Shown: positions 7,111 through 16,067, counted from the stretch's first letter. The stretch: DNA of 54,070 nucleotides from Collinsella sp. (GCA_019413925.1 DXMY01000023.1:1-54070), one strand, 5' to 3'. Notes: generated by a model not told the origin, from the letters alone. Program-made: numbers and translations.

Positions 7111-10100
7111 ATGGACGCCATTAACGATTGGGAAAACCAAGCGCTCACCCACAGGAACCGCCTGGCACCCCATGCGTACTTTATGGGTTATGAGACCGCC
7201 GATCTCGCTGCTACGTACAGCCGCGAGCTGTCGCGCGGGTTTGTCCAGCTGTCTGGCTCGTGGCAGTTCCGCCTCTTTGAGGGGCCTGCTGCCGTCTCCA
7301 ACGAGGAGCTCTCCACGTACAAGTCTGAGTGGGATCACGTGGAGGTTCCGCACCTGTGGCAGGTAGACGGCTATGGCAACCTTGCCTATACCGACGAGGG
7401 TTTCCCGTTTCCGGTGGATCAGCCGTTCGTTCCCTCCGACGACCCCACGGGCGTCTACCAGCGCATCGTCAACCTTCCCGCCGTTCCTGCCGGCGCCCGC
7501 GAGATCATTCGCTTCGACGGCATCGAGAGCTATGGCGAGCTGTACGTCAACGGCCAGTTTATCGGCATGACCAAGGGCTCGCGTCTGTCCGCCGAGTTCG
7601 ACGTGACCGACGCGCTCGTCGAGGGCGACAACCTGTTTGCGGTCAAGGTCCTGCAGTACAGCGATGGCAGCTATATCGAGGATCAGGACATGTGGTGGGC
7701 TTCGGGCATCTTCCGCGATGTGTACCTTATGCAGCGTCCCGCCGCGCACCTGGTCGACTTTAGGTTCCGCACGCACCGCGAGGGCGATGCCGCTCTGATC
7801 ACGCTCGATACGGTGGCCGAGGGCGCTACCCGCGTCGTGTTTACGCTCAGCGATGGCGAGAACGTGGTCGCTACGGGCGAGTGTGTCGACGGCCATGCCG
7901 AGTGCAGCGTTGCCGATGCCCACTTCTGGAACCCCGAGGACCCCTTCCTCTATGACCTTACGTTTGAGGTCTACGACGGTGACGAGGTCAGCGAGTACGT
8001 TCCGCATCGCCAGGGCCTTGCCGAGGTGACGGTCGAGGGCAATCATATCTACCTCAACGGCACCTACTTTAAGATGCATGGCGTCAACCGCCACGATCAC
8101 GACGATCACAAGGGCCGCGCCGTGGGCCTCGATCGCATGCGCCGTGACCTGGAGCTCATGAAGCGACACAACATCAACGCGGTGCGCACCTCTCACTATG
8201 CCAATGACCCGCGCTTCTACGAGCTGTGCGATGAGTATGGCATCATGCTGGTCGCCGAGACCGATATGGAGAGTCACGGCTTCGAGAATATCGGCAATAT
8301 CGCCCTGGTCACCGACGACCCGGCATGGGAGGCGGCCTACGTCGACCGCATTGAGCGCCTGGTGATGCAGGAGCGCAACCACGCCTGCATCATTATGTGG
8401 TCGATGGGCAACGAGAGCGGCTATGGCTGCAACATCCGCGCGATGTACGCCAAGGCTCACGAGCTCGATGATCGTCCGGTCCATTACGAGGAGGACCGCA
8501 ACGCCGATACCGTCGACGTCATTTCCACGATGTACTCCCGTGTGTCGCAGATGAACGACTTTGGTGAGCATCCGTTCCCCAAGCCGCGCATCAACTGCGA
8601 GTACGGCCACTCCATGGGCAATGGCCCCGGAGGCCTGTCCGAGTACCAGGAGGTCTTCGATCGCTGGGATTGCATCCAAGGCCAGTTTATCTGGGAATGG
8701 TGCGACCACGGTTTGGCTGCTGTGACCGAGGACGGCGTTGCTTACGATATGTATGGTGGCGACAACGGCGATTACCCCAACAACAGCAACTTCTGCATCG
8801 ATGGCATGGTGTTCCCTTGGCAGCAGCCGAGCCCGGGCCTCACTGAGTATGGCCAGGTCATCTGCCCGGTTCGCATGGCTTATGACACCGAGGCGGGCGA
8901 GCTGACCGTCACGAACAAGCGCTGGTTTACTACCCTCGAGGATGTCTGCCTGTCGGCGGAGACCCTGGTAGACGGCGATGTAGTGTGCCGCAAGACGCTT
9001 ATGCCCGGCGCGGTGGCTCCCGGCGAATCCGTCCAGCTGCCACTGGTGATTCGCGAGGCCGCGGTAGGCGAGACCCTGCTGACCGTGTGCGCCTACACCA
9101 TGGCGGCTCACGCCTGGTGCGAGCCGATGTTCCAGCTGGGCGCAAGCCAGTTTGCCATCGCAAACCATCCGGCGCCGGCCATCGCCGCCCCCGCTCGTCC
9201 TGAGCTTACGGTCGAGGAGACCGAGCAGGAGATCCGCATTCACTCCCTCAACGGCGAGCTGACCTTCAGCAAAGTCAACGGTACCGTGAGCGAGTGGAAG
9301 GCATCCGGCCGCGACGTAATGGCCTCTGGTCCCCAGGTTGGTTTTTGGCATCCGCTCGTCGACAACCACGCTCAGGAGTATGACTCCCTGTGGAAGGACA
9401 ACTTCATCGATGTGATGCAGACGTCTACCCGCAAGGTTTCTTGGAAGCAGGACGGCAATGCGGTCGTCGTTACCGTGAGCCAGCGTATCGCTCCTCCCGT
9501 CCGCGCGTTCGGCATGCGCGTCGAGCTCGTCTACACCGTGCTTCCGAGCGGTCGCGTCGACCTCAAGGTTTCCGGCGAGCCCTACGGCGATTACTCGGAT
9601 ATCATCCCGCGCATCGGCATCTCCTTCGAGGTCCCCGGTTGCAATCGTGCCGTCGAGTGGTATGGCCACGGCCCGGGCGAGAACTATCCGGACTCGCTGC
9701 GCGCCAACCCGGTCGGTCATTACCGCACTACGGTCGACGACATGTTTACGCCCTACGTTATGCCTCAGGACTGCGCCAACCGTGAGGGTACCCGCTGGGT
9801 TGCCCTGCGCTCCAGTCACGGTGACGGCGTGTTGGTGACTCGTCCGGCTGATGCCGCCTCCAACCCGTTCTCGTTCTCGGCATGGCCCTATAGCTGCGAG
9901 GCAATCGATAACGCCAAGCACGTCTACGACCTTGTCAAGGGCGATACGGTCACGGTCAACATCAACGACCAGCTGCTCGGCCTTGGCTCGAACTCTTGGG
10001 GTTCCGAGGTACTCGATTCCTACCGCACCCGTTTTGAGAGCTTCAGCTTTGAGGTGTCCCTGCGACCGCTGACGTCTGCCGATCTGGCTCAGGCGCTGGC

Positions 10101-10119
10101 ACCCATTAAGGAGGCATAA
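7111..10119 (+). CDS. ebgA: Ebg-type beta-galactosidase large subunit (GH2)
   Basis: 1002 residues. It hydrolyses lactose and related beta-galactosides. The opening (WENQALTHRNRLAPHAYF), YTDEGFPFPVDQPFVPSDDP, MHGVNRHDHDDHKGRAVG and the ending HQ-like LLGLGSNSWGSEVLDSYR follow E. coli EbgA closely rather than LacZ. The GH2 acid/base Glu is E435 in GNESGYG and the nucleophile is E497 in INCEYGHSMGNGPGG. Domain order is the sugar-binding jelly roll, Ig-like domain, TIM barrel, and C-terminal beta-sandwich. The ribosome site GAAGGAG precedes ATG 7111. ebgC follows after three bases. No transporter for lactose is seen directly downstream. Confidence 0.93.
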   Translation: MDAINDWENQALTHRNRLAPHAYFMGYETADLAATYSRELSRGFVQLSGSWQFRLFEGPAAVSNEELSTYKSEWDHVEVPHLWQVDGYGNLAYTDEGFPFPVDQPFVPSDDPTGVYQRIVNLPAVPAGAREIIRFDGIESYGELYVNGQFIGMTKGSRLSAEFDVTDALVEGDNLFAVKVLQYSDGSYIEDQDMWWASGIFRDVYLMQRPAAHLVDFRFRTHREGDAALITLDTVAEGATRVVFTLSDGENVVATGECVDGHAECSVADAHFWNPEDPFLYDLTFEVYDGDEVSEYVPHRQGLAEVTVEGNHIYLNGTYFKMHGVNRHDHDDHKGRAVGLDRMRRDLELMKRHNINAVRTSHYANDPRFYELCDEYGIMLVAETDMESHGFENIGNIALVTDDPAWEAAYVDRIERLVMQERNHACIIMWSMGNESGYGCNIRAMYAKAHELDDRPVHYEEDRNADTVDVISTMYSRVSQMNDFGEHPFPKPRINCEYGHSMGNGPGGLSEYQEVFDRWDCIQGQFIWEWCDHGLAAVTEDGVAYDMYGGDNGDYPNNSNFCIDGMVFPWQQPSPGLTEYGQVICPVRMAYDTEAGELTVTNKRWFTTLEDVCLSAETLVDGDVVCRKTLMPGAVAPGESVQLPLVIREAAVGETLLTVCAYTMAAHAWCEPMFQLGASQFAIANHPAPAIAAPARPELTVEETEQEIRIHSLNGELTFSKVNGTVSEWKASGRDVMASGPQVGFWHPLVDNHAQEYDSLWKDNFIDVMQTSTRKVSWKQDGNAVVVTVSQRIAPPVRAFGMRVELVYTVLPSGRVDLKVSGEPYGDYSDIIPRIGISFEVPGCNRAVEWYGHGPGENYPDSLRANPVGHYRTTVDDMFTPYVMPQDCANREGTRWVALRSSHGDGVLVTRPADAASNPFSFSAWPYSCEAIDNAKHVYDLVKGDTVTVNINDQLLGLGSNSWGSEVLDSYRTRFESFSFEVSLRPLTSADLAQALAPIKEA

Positions 10120-10122
10120 GTC

Positions 10123-10578
10123 ATGCATGTCTTTAACTCGCGCGCCGATTTCGACGCTCAGATGAAGTCTGTCAAGAAGTGGATGCGCACCGGTCAGGCG
10201 CTCGATGGCGTTGCCGACCTGCAGCACGACGTGGCGTACTCCATCGGCGACTCGTTGGTGTACTGGTGGGTGAACGCCCACGAGGCGGCTACCGCCGACC
10301 TGGTCGGTCACCGTCGCTACCATGCCGTGCTCGCCCCGCTCGACGGCGACCTGACTGTCGAGGTGGCTTCCAAGACGGATCTTACCCGCACGCGCGCCTA
10401 CAGCGATATCGACGATCGCGAGCGCTTTGAGGGTACGGGGGAGACCGTGACGATTCCCGCCGGCGGCGTTGCCGTCGTCGAGATCGACGAGGCCTACCGT
10501 GTCGTGGCCGATGTCGCGGATCCCCGCGTCGTGGTACTGCACGTGACGGTTGAAGGTTATTCCTTCCCCAACAAGTAG
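10123..10578 (+). CDS. ebgC: Ebg beta-galactosidase small subunit EbgC (YhcH/YjgK/YiaL family)
   Basis: 151 residues, close to E. coli EbgC (149). The family is a cupin-like fold (former DUF386); in the Ebg enzyme the small subunit is required for full activity of the EbgA complex. Visible features are GVADLQHDVAYSIGDSLVYWW, the HRRYHAVLAPL segment and the closing VVVLHVTVEGY. It starts four bases after the ebgA stop, with GGAGGCATAAGTC as ribosome site inside the end of ebgA, so the pair is translationally coupled. Confidence 0.85.
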   Translation: MHVFNSRADFDAQMKSVKKWMRTGQALDGVADLQHDVAYSIGDSLVYWWVNAHEAATADLVGHRRYHAVLAPLDGDLTVEVASKTDLTRTRAYSDIDDRERFEGTGETVTIPAGGVAVVEIDEAYRVVADVADPRVVVLHVTVEGYSFPNK

Positions 10579-10611
10579 TATTCGTCCGTTTGGACGTTTG
10601 CTTCGCGCCGT

Positions 10612-10655
10612 TAAGGGGGATGGCTTTGTTGACTCCCTTTTCCCCATTCCCCTTA
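10612..10655 (+). terminator. Stem-loop after ebgC, possible terminator
   Basis: TAAGGGGGATGG (10612-10623) pairs with CCATTCCCCTTA (10644-10655) with one mismatch. There is no clean T-run behind it, so intrinsic termination is uncertain. Confidence 0.45.
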
Positions 10656-10731
10656 GCAGGTGCGTCGTCCACGATTGCGCTTGCAGTCCGGACGGTTTTA
10701 GATGAGATATAACGGATGATTGGGAGGGCTT

Positions 10732-12195
10732 ATGAGCTCTGAAAAACGAGGAACGATCGGTTCGTTCGCTCTGCTGGGCATGACGGTCGCCGCCGTGTTC
10801 GGTATCAAGAACATCATCAACAACAACGCGGCCATCGGCTTGGCAGCTGCGCCGTCGTTCTTCTTCGCCACGCTTTTGTACTTTGTCCCCTATACCCTGG
10901 TTACCGCTGAGTTCGTCGGCCTCAACAGGGACTCCGAGTCTGGCGTGTACGCATGGGTTAAGACCTCGATGGGTGGTCGCTGGGCGTTCCTGACGGCATT
11001 TAGCTACTGGTTCGTTAACCTGTTCTACTTTGCGTCCGTCCTGCCCAACGTCATCATTTACGCGAGCTACGTGTTCTTTGGTGCCAATGCCGAGCTCTCG
11101 CAGCTGTGGATCACCATTATCGAGATCGTCGTCTTTGCTATCGCCACGTGGGTTTCGACCAAGGGCGCTAAGTGGATCGGCTCCATTTCCTCCTTCGGCT
11201 CGACCGCGGCTCTCGGCCTGACTGCCGTGTTCATCTTGCTGTCCCTGGCTGCTGCCTTTGGCGGCGTCGAGTTCGCTACGGCTCCTACCCCCGCTAACAT
11301 GGCTCCCGACATGAGCAACTTCGCAACTATGTGGGGCTTCTTCGGTACGCTTGCCTGGATCATCCAGGGCGTTGGCGGCGCTGAGTCTGTCGGCGTGTTC
11401 CTTAACGACCTTAAGGGCGGCGTCAAGGCCTTCGTGCGCACCGTCGTTATCGCCGGCCTGACCATCGGCCTTCTGTACGCAGGTGCTTCGCTGCTGGTCA
11501 ACCTGTTCATTCCCGAGGGCGGTGTTGCCATCTCCACCGGTATCTTCGACGTATTCGGCGCTGTCTTTGCCCACTTTGGCATTCCCATGGAAGTGTCCAC
11601 GCGCGTCATTGGCCTGATCCTTCTCGCTGCCACGCTGGGCTCCCTCATGATGTGGACCTCTGCTCCCATCAAGGTCTTCTTCACCGAGATCCCCAAGGGC
11701 GTCTTTGGTAGCAAGATCGTCGAGCTCAACGAGCACGGCATTCCCGCCCGCGCCGCTTGGCTGCAGTTCGCCATCGTCGTCCCCATCCTGATCATCCCGG
11801 CCTTGGGATCTGGTAACCTCGACGACCTGCTCATGATCGTCACCAACATGACGGCTGCCACTGCTCTGCTCCCGCCGCTGCTGATCCTGCTTGCCTACTT
11901 TATGCTGCGCAAGAACTTCGACGCCGCTCCCCGTGACTTCCGCATGGGCTCGCGCAGCTTTGGTCTGGTCGTTGCCGCATTCCTGCTTGTGGTCTTCTGC
12001 TTTGTGCTTGTCTGCGGCACCATCCCGCTCGATCAGCCGCTGTGGCTGACGCTGGTCTACAACGTTGGCGGTGTGGTTGTCTTCCTGGGCCTTGCCGTGA
12101 TGTGGTACAACCGCTATATCAACCGCCTGCGCGAGACCGATCCCGAGGCCGCCGAGAGCGAGCTGCGCCCTTCCGTCCTCGACATGATGGAGTAG
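10732..12195 (+). CDS. APC-superfamily amino acid permease (YjeM/glutamate-GABA antiporter-like)
   Basis: 487 residues with about 12 hydrophobic segments, an integral membrane transporter. The opening (GSFALLGMTVAAVFGIKNI), SGVYAWVKTSMG, and GGAESVGVFLNDLKGG are typical of the glutamate:GABA antiporter branch of the APC superfamily, closest in memory to YjeM. The substrate cannot be fixed from sequence. I chose ATG 10732, preceded by GGGAGGG, over an in-frame TTG at 10720 that lies within the ribosome site. It is separated from ebgC by a stem-loop and has its own terminator, so it is probably a single-gene unit. Confidence 0.82.
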   Translation: MSSEKRGTIGSFALLGMTVAAVFGIKNIINNNAAIGLAAAPSFFFATLLYFVPYTLVTAEFVGLNRDSESGVYAWVKTSMGGRWAFLTAFSYWFVNLFYFASVLPNVIIYASYVFFGANAELSQLWITIIEIVVFAIATWVSTKGAKWIGSISSFGSTAALGLTAVFILLSLAAAFGGVEFATAPTPANMAPDMSNFATMWGFFGTLAWIIQGVGGAESVGVFLNDLKGGVKAFVRTVVIAGLTIGLLYAGASLLVNLFIPEGGVAISTGIFDVFGAVFAHFGIPMEVSTRVIGLILLAATLGSLMMWTSAPIKVFFTEIPKGVFGSKIVELNEHGIPARAAWLQFAIVVPILIIPALGSGNLDDLLMIVTNMTAATALLPPLLILLAYFMLRKNFDAAPRDFRMGSRSFGLVVAAFLLVVFCFVLVCGTIPLDQPLWLTLVYNVGGVVVFLGLAVMWYNRYINRLRETDPEAAESELRPSVLDMME

Positions 12196-12242
12196 CGGCT
12201 AGGATTAATCTACAGCTGTGGAATAAATCGATTCCCTTTCCT

Positions 12243-12273
12243 AAGGAGGGGCCTTACGAGGCCCCTCCTTTTG
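12243..12273 (+). terminator. Intrinsic terminator after the permease gene
   Basis: The perfect 11-bp stem AAGGAGGGGCC / GGCCCCTCCTT (12243-12253 / 12260-12270) has a 6-base loop and continues into TTTT. Confidence 0.88.
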
Positions 12274-12294
12274 TGTTTTGGGGCATGGTTTTGG

Positions 12295-12524
12295 ACCCCG
12301 TGGTCAAAAAATGCCAAATATGAGTACTGTTGCAAAAGAGGTGTCATATTTTTCGGCCTGTTCTGAGCAAAAACGGGCTCAAAATCAATTTATATAACCC
12401 CCTTTAAAGGGCGTTTGACGGCTTTCAACCTCTTCGAATCGCTCAAAGGAGGCAATTTGCTCTCGATTTTGCTGCTACTAAATTGGTGACAGTACTCATA
12501 TTTGCCACTTTTTGCCCACGAGGT
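12295..12524. repeat. 230-bp element with long terminal inverted repeats (MITE-like)
   Basis: The outer arms, about 36 bases each (12295-12330 and 12489-12524), are inverted copies. The inner 16 bases CAAATATGAGTACTGT (12315-12330) match 12489-12504 perfectly, and the outer parts differ at a few positions. The middle is AT-rich and non-coding. It fills the gap between the permease terminator and the HPr-like gene. A non-autonomous mobile element or a large structured repeat are the two readings. Confidence 0.65.
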
Positions 12525-12616
12525 GTTCAGAGGAGCTCTCGACAAGCATCTAACGCTACAATAACTACCACGTGGCTGGGTTTGCCGGCCGAATGTGCGA
12601 TGCCGTGGGAGGGGAC

Positions 12617-12865
12617 ATGGTCGAGTTTACAAAGACGATTAAAGATCCGTTGGGACTGCATGCCCGCCCGGTTGCGCTGCTCTATGACATAATTGCCAAG
12701 CATCGTAGCAACGTATCGGTCAGCATCGGCGATCGCCATACCGACGGCCGCGATGTAATGGGGCTCATGGCTCTCTACGGCGAGTGCGGCGAGGACATCA
12801 TCTTCCGCATTTCGGGCGTAGACGAGGCCTCGTGTGTCACGTCGATCAGAAACCTCTCCCTCTAA
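12617..12865 (+). CDS. HPr-like phosphocarrier protein with Asp at position 46
   Basis: 82 residues, standard HPr length. HPr passes phosphate from enzyme I to sugar-specific PTS EIIA proteins. His15 lies in the canonical LGLHARPV motif. The regulatory site that is Ser46 in Firmicutes HPr is Asp46 here (DGRDVMGLM), so HPr kinase regulation is impossible; the change mimics a phosphoserine charge. The start ATG 12617 has a strong GGGAGGGG ribosome site. No enzyme I or EII gene is nearby, so it could be the main HPr or a regulatory paralogue. Confidence 0.85.
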   Translation: MVEFTKTIKDPLGLHARPVALLYDIIAKHRSNVSVSIGDRHTDGRDVMGLMALYGECGEDIIFRISGVDEASCVTSIRNLSL

Positions 12866-12875
12866 ACGCAACAAT

Positions 12876-12902
12876 GTGACAAAGGGGCTGTCCCCTTGTC
12901 AC
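12876..12902 (+). terminator. Hairpin after the HPr-like gene
   Basis: GTGACAAAGGGG (12876-12887) and CCCCTTGTCAC (12892-12902) pair with one bulged A. It lies 10 bases after the stop codon. The T-run is poor. Confidence 0.5.
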
Positions 12903-12953
12903 ACCTGTTTCATATGGGAAACTTTTTCGAAAACTGAATAGGGACCCTTTCCA

Positions 12954-13007
12954 AAAAGTTAACCACGTGCTAGTTTACTGTAGCGAACATAGACGTGGTT
13001 AACTTTT
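12954..13007. promoter_or_regulatory. 15-bp perfect inverted repeat upstream of feoA
   Basis: AAAAGTTAACCACGT (12954-12968) and ACGTGGTTAACTTTT (12993-13007) are exact inverted copies around 24 bases, ending 43 bases before the feoA start. The half-site AAAGTTA recurs in a second palindrome before feoB (13583-13602). A DtxR/IdeR-type iron regulator is the likely binder, by inference. Confidence 0.55.
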
Positions 13008-13050
13008 GCTGCGTCGATGTTGAGGACGAACTGACGTTAGGAGCACACTC

Positions 13051-13293
13051 ATGTCTTGCGGACCGCAGATGCCGGCCATGCCGCTTTCGATGGTGAAAGC
13101 GGGCGAAACCGTGCACGTGTCTCGTGTAAAGGGCAATGAGGACATGAAGCACCACCTCAAGGACCTCGGCTTTGTCGAGGGCAGTGAGGTTCACGTGGTG
13201 AGCTCGAGTGGTGCCAATATCATCGTCACCGTGCTGGGCGCACGCTTTGGTATCGATACCAAGGTCGCCATGCACATCATGACCGTCGGTTAG
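13051..13293 (+). CDS. feoA: Ferrous iron transport protein FeoA (first copy)
   Basis: 80 residues, a cytoplasmic SH3-like protein that supports FeoB. The FeoA pattern is clear: VKAGETVHVSRVKGN, the DLGFVEGSEVHVV turn and a closing GARFGIDTKVAMHIMTV. The first ten residues (MSCGPQMPAM) are an unusual Cys/Pro/Met-rich leader. The ribosome site TTAGGAGC precedes ATG 13051. It is the first gene of feoA-feoA-feoB. Confidence 0.88.
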   Translation: MSCGPQMPAMPLSMVKAGETVHVSRVKGNEDMKHHLKDLGFVEGSEVHVVSSSGANIIVTVLGARFGIDTKVAMHIMTVG

Positions 13294-13332
13294 TTCGCAG
13301 CATTTCATTAAAGCTGAAAGGGGGAAAAGAAT

Positions 13333-13554
13333 ATGAAGACGTTGGGTGACGTTAAGGTGGGCGAGAGCTCTACCATCGTCAAGCTTCACGGCGAGGGCGC
13401 GCTTCGCCGTCACCTTATGGACCTGGGCCTCATCAAGGGCACTTCGTTCAAGGTCGTTAAGGTTGCACCGCTCGGAGATCCGGTCGAGATCAACGTGCGC
13501 GGCTACGAGCTTTCCATCCGCAAGGAGGAGGCTGCCGTCGTCGAGGTCCAGTAA
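13333..13554 (+). CDS. feoA: Ferrous iron transport protein FeoA (second copy)
   Basis: 73 residues with the same SH3-like FeoA layout: LGDVKVGESSTIVKLHG, HLMDLGLIKGTSFKVV, PLGDPVEINVRGYELSIRKEEA. It matches the commoner FeoA form better than the first copy, because it has the G-EP/DPV-x-V-RGYELSLR motif. It starts 39 bases after the first feoA, with a GAAAGGGGG ribosome site. Tandem feoA genes before feoB are known in several gut anaerobes. Confidence 0.9.
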   Translation: MKTLGDVKVGESSTIVKLHGEGALRRHLMDLGLIKGTSFKVVKVAPLGDPVEINVRGYELSIRKEEAAVVEVQ

Positions 13555-13582
13555 GGGCCCGCGGCAACTATTTATGCAGATA

Positions 13583-13602
13583 AAGTTAGGTTTTTCTAAC
13601 TT
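13583..13602. promoter_or_regulatory. Iron-box-like palindrome before feoB
   Basis: AAGTTAG (13583-13589) and CTAACTT (13596-13602) are inverted around six bases in an AT-rich stretch between feoA and feoB. The TTAGG...CTAA layout recalls DtxR/IdeR boxes and shares AAAGTTA with the inverted repeat before the first feoA. It may give feoB its own regulated promoter. Confidence 0.45.
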
Positions 13603-13677
13603 AAATTTGCAATGTTGAAGCACATTATCCAGCCCGTGCGGAGAAAGCAGCGCGGGCACACAAGGAAGAAGGATTGA

Positions 13678-16005
13678 ATGGCGGATTCTCAGATCCATGT
13701 CGCGCTGGCGGGTAACCCCAACTGCGGCAAGACCACGCTTTTCAACCTGATCACCGGCGCCAACGGCTACGTTGGCAACTGGCCCGGCGTCACGGTTGAG
13801 AAAAAGGAAGCCAAGCTCCTGAGTGACAAGAACGTCACGATTACGGACCTCCCCGGCATCTACTCGCTTTCCCCCTACAGCCCCGAGGAGCAGTGCTCGC
13901 GCGATTACCTCATGAGCGGCGAGCCCGATGTGGTCGTCCAGGTTGTCGACGCGACCAACCTTGAGCGCAATCTGTACCTGGCACTTCAGGTCATCGAGAC
14001 CGGCCTGCCCGTGGTCGTGGCCCTCAACATGGCCGACCTCGTGGAGAAGAACGGCGACAAGATCGACACCGACAAGCTGTCCAAGAAGCTCGGTTGCCCG
14101 GTCATGATGATCTCGGCCCTTAAAAACAAGGGTATCAAGGAGCTGTTCGAGCAGGTCAAGAAGTCTGCTGCTTCCAAGGGCCAGGTGCCGGAGCACAAGT
14201 TCGATTCCTCCATCGAGGACGTTCTGGGTCACATCGAAAACAACCTGCCGGCGAGCGTTCCCGCCAACAAGCGTCGCTACTACGCTGTCAAGCTGTTCGA
14301 GCGCGATACGGACGCCTGCAAGCTCATCAACCTCACCAAGGAGAAGGCCGCTCGCGTCGAGCAGCTGGTCGCCCAGTGCGAGCAGGATTGCGACGACGAT
14401 GCCGAGTCCATCATCACCGGCGAGCGCTATGGCGTGATTGCCCACATCATCGACGAGTGCCTTACCAAGGCTCCGGCCAAGATGAGCACTTCCGAGAAGA
14501 TCGACCGCGTGGTTACCAACCGTATCCTGGGCCTGCCGATCTTTGTGGTCATCATGTTCTGCGTGTACTACATCGCCGTTTCTACCTTGGGCGGCACGGT
14601 GACCGACTTCACCAACGATCAGCTCTTCGGCACCGACGGTTGGTATGTGCTCGGTCAGGGCCGCGACGCCTACGATGCAGCCGTCGAGGCTGCGGGCGAC
14701 GATGCCGACTCGGTTGACCCGGCGCAGTACGGCCCCTATGTCCCGGGTATCACCACCGTGGTGCACGATGCCCTCGTGGCGGGCGGCACTGAGGACGGCG
14801 GTCTGGTCGATTCGCTGGTCTGCGACGGCATCGTCGGCGGTCTGGGTGCCATCTTCGGCTTTGTGCCGCAGATGTTCCTGCTCTTTGTGATGCTGTCCTT
14901 CCTGGAGGACTGCGGCTATATGGCCCGCGTCGCCTTCATCATGGACCGCGTGTTCCGCCGCTTTGGCCTGTCCGGTAAGTCCTTTATCCCCATGCTCGTG
15001 TCCTCGGGCTGCGGCGTCCCCGGCGTCATGGCCACCAAGACCATCGAGAACGAGAAGGACCGCCGCATGACGGTCATGACCACCACGTTCATTCCTTGTG
15101 GTGCCAAGTTGCCGATCATCGCCCTGCTCATGGGTTCCATCATCGGCGATTCTTCCACCACCGCCGCGTGGATCAGCCCGCTCTTCTACTTCCTGGGCGT
15201 CTTTGCCGTCATCGCCTCGGGCCTCATGCTCAAGAAGACCAAGCTCTTCGCCGGCCGCCCGACCCCGTTTGTCATGGAGCTTCCTGCCTATCACTTCCCG
15301 GCGATCCGCTCTTGGGCGCTGCACGTGTGGGAGCGCTGCTGGGCCTTTATCAAGAAGGCCGGCACGGTCATCTTCGCGTCCACTGTCGTGGTTTGGTTCC
15401 TGTCTAACTTTGGTAGCTACAACGGTTCCTTTGGCTTCCTGCCTGCGATGGACGGCATCCCCGAGGAGTTCATGGACTACTCCGTGCTTGCCATGCTGGG
15501 CAACCTGGTCGCCTGGATCTTCGCCCCGCTCGGCTTTAGCACCTGGCAGGCAACCGCGCTGACCGTCTCGGGCCTTGTGGCTAAGGAGAACGTCGTTGCC
15601 ACCGCCGGCTCGCTGCTGTCCGTCGCCGACGCGGGCGAGACCGACCCGAGCCTGTGGACCGCGTTTGCCGGCATGTTCCCGACTATGGGCGCTTGCGTTG
15701 CCTTTGGCGCGTTCAACCTGCTGTGCGCTCCGTGCTTTGCCGCTATGGGCACCATCCGCAACCAGATGGACTCCGGCAAGTGGACCGCGATTGCCATCGG
15801 CTACGAGTGCGCCTTTGCTTGGGTAATCGGCCTGTTCATCAACCAGTTCTACAACCTGTTTGTGTTGGGACAGTTTGGTATCTGGACGGTTGTGGCCATT
15901 GTGCTGCTGGTTGCGATACTCTTCCAGATCTTCCGTCCCATGCCCAAGCACGCTTGGACCGACGAGGACGAGACCAACACTGCTTCCGCCGCAGTTTCCG
16001 CTTAA
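13678..16005 (+). CDS. feoB: Ferrous iron transporter FeoB
   Basis: 775 residues, the usual size. It is a membrane Fe(II) importer with an N-terminal GTPase. G1 is GNPNCGKTT at residues 12-20, followed by the switch region GNWPGVTVEKKEA, G3 DLPGIYSLSPYSPEE and G4 NMAD. Gate motifs are visible in the membrane part (VSSGCGVPGVMATKTI and IPCGAKLPI), followed by the closing transmembrane segments. It is third in the feo operon, 123 bases after the second feoA. A Cys-rich small membrane gene follows downstream and no FeoC is seen. Confidence 0.95.
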   Translation: MADSQIHVALAGNPNCGKTTLFNLITGANGYVGNWPGVTVEKKEAKLLSDKNVTITDLPGIYSLSPYSPEEQCSRDYLMSGEPDVVVQVVDATNLERNLYLALQVIETGLPVVVALNMADLVEKNGDKIDTDKLSKKLGCPVMMISALKNKGIKELFEQVKKSAASKGQVPEHKFDSSIEDVLGHIENNLPASVPANKRRYYAVKLFERDTDACKLINLTKEKAARVEQLVAQCEQDCDDDAESIITGERYGVIAHIIDECLTKAPAKMSTSEKIDRVVTNRILGLPIFVVIMFCVYYIAVSTLGGTVTDFTNDQLFGTDGWYVLGQGRDAYDAAVEAAGDDADSVDPAQYGPYVPGITTVVHDALVAGGTEDGGLVDSLVCDGIVGGLGAIFGFVPQMFLLFVMLSFLEDCGYMARVAFIMDRVFRRFGLSGKSFIPMLVSSGCGVPGVMATKTIENEKDRRMTVMTTTFIPCGAKLPIIALLMGSIIGDSSTTAAWISPLFYFLGVFAVIASGLMLKKTKLFAGRPTPFVMELPAYHFPAIRSWALHVWERCWAFIKKAGTVIFASTVVVWFLSNFGSYNGSFGFLPAMDGIPEEFMDYSVLAMLGNLVAWIFAPLGFSTWQATALTVSGLVAKENVVATAGSLLSVADAGETDPSLWTAFAGMFPTMGACVAFGAFNLLCAPCFAAMGTIRNQMDSGKWTAIAIGYECAFAWVIGLFINQFYNLFVLGQFGIWTVVAIVLLVAILFQIFRPMPKHAWTDEDETNTASAAVSA

Positions 16006-16034
16006 ATCCGAATAAGGATTAACCCCTTTCCACG

Positions 16035-16067
16035 AGCCCGAGTGTCCCAGCGACACTCGGGCTTTTT
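16035..16067 (+). terminator. Intrinsic terminator after feoB
   Basis: The perfect 12-bp stem AGCCCGAGTGTC / GACACTCGGGCT (16035-16046 / 16052-16063) has a 5-base loop and is followed by T residues. Confidence 0.9.

Noticed and set aside
7087..11736. A 1549-codon open frame on the minus strand opposite ebgA, ebgC and the permease gene
   Set aside because: It is antisense to well-recognised genes, reads as His/Asp/Val/Leu-biased sequence typical of the complement of GC-rich codons, and has no family motifs.
12970..16056. A 1028-codon open frame on the minus strand opposite feoA-feoB
   Set aside because: Same reason: it is the shadow of feoB, without a plausible start or protein motifs.
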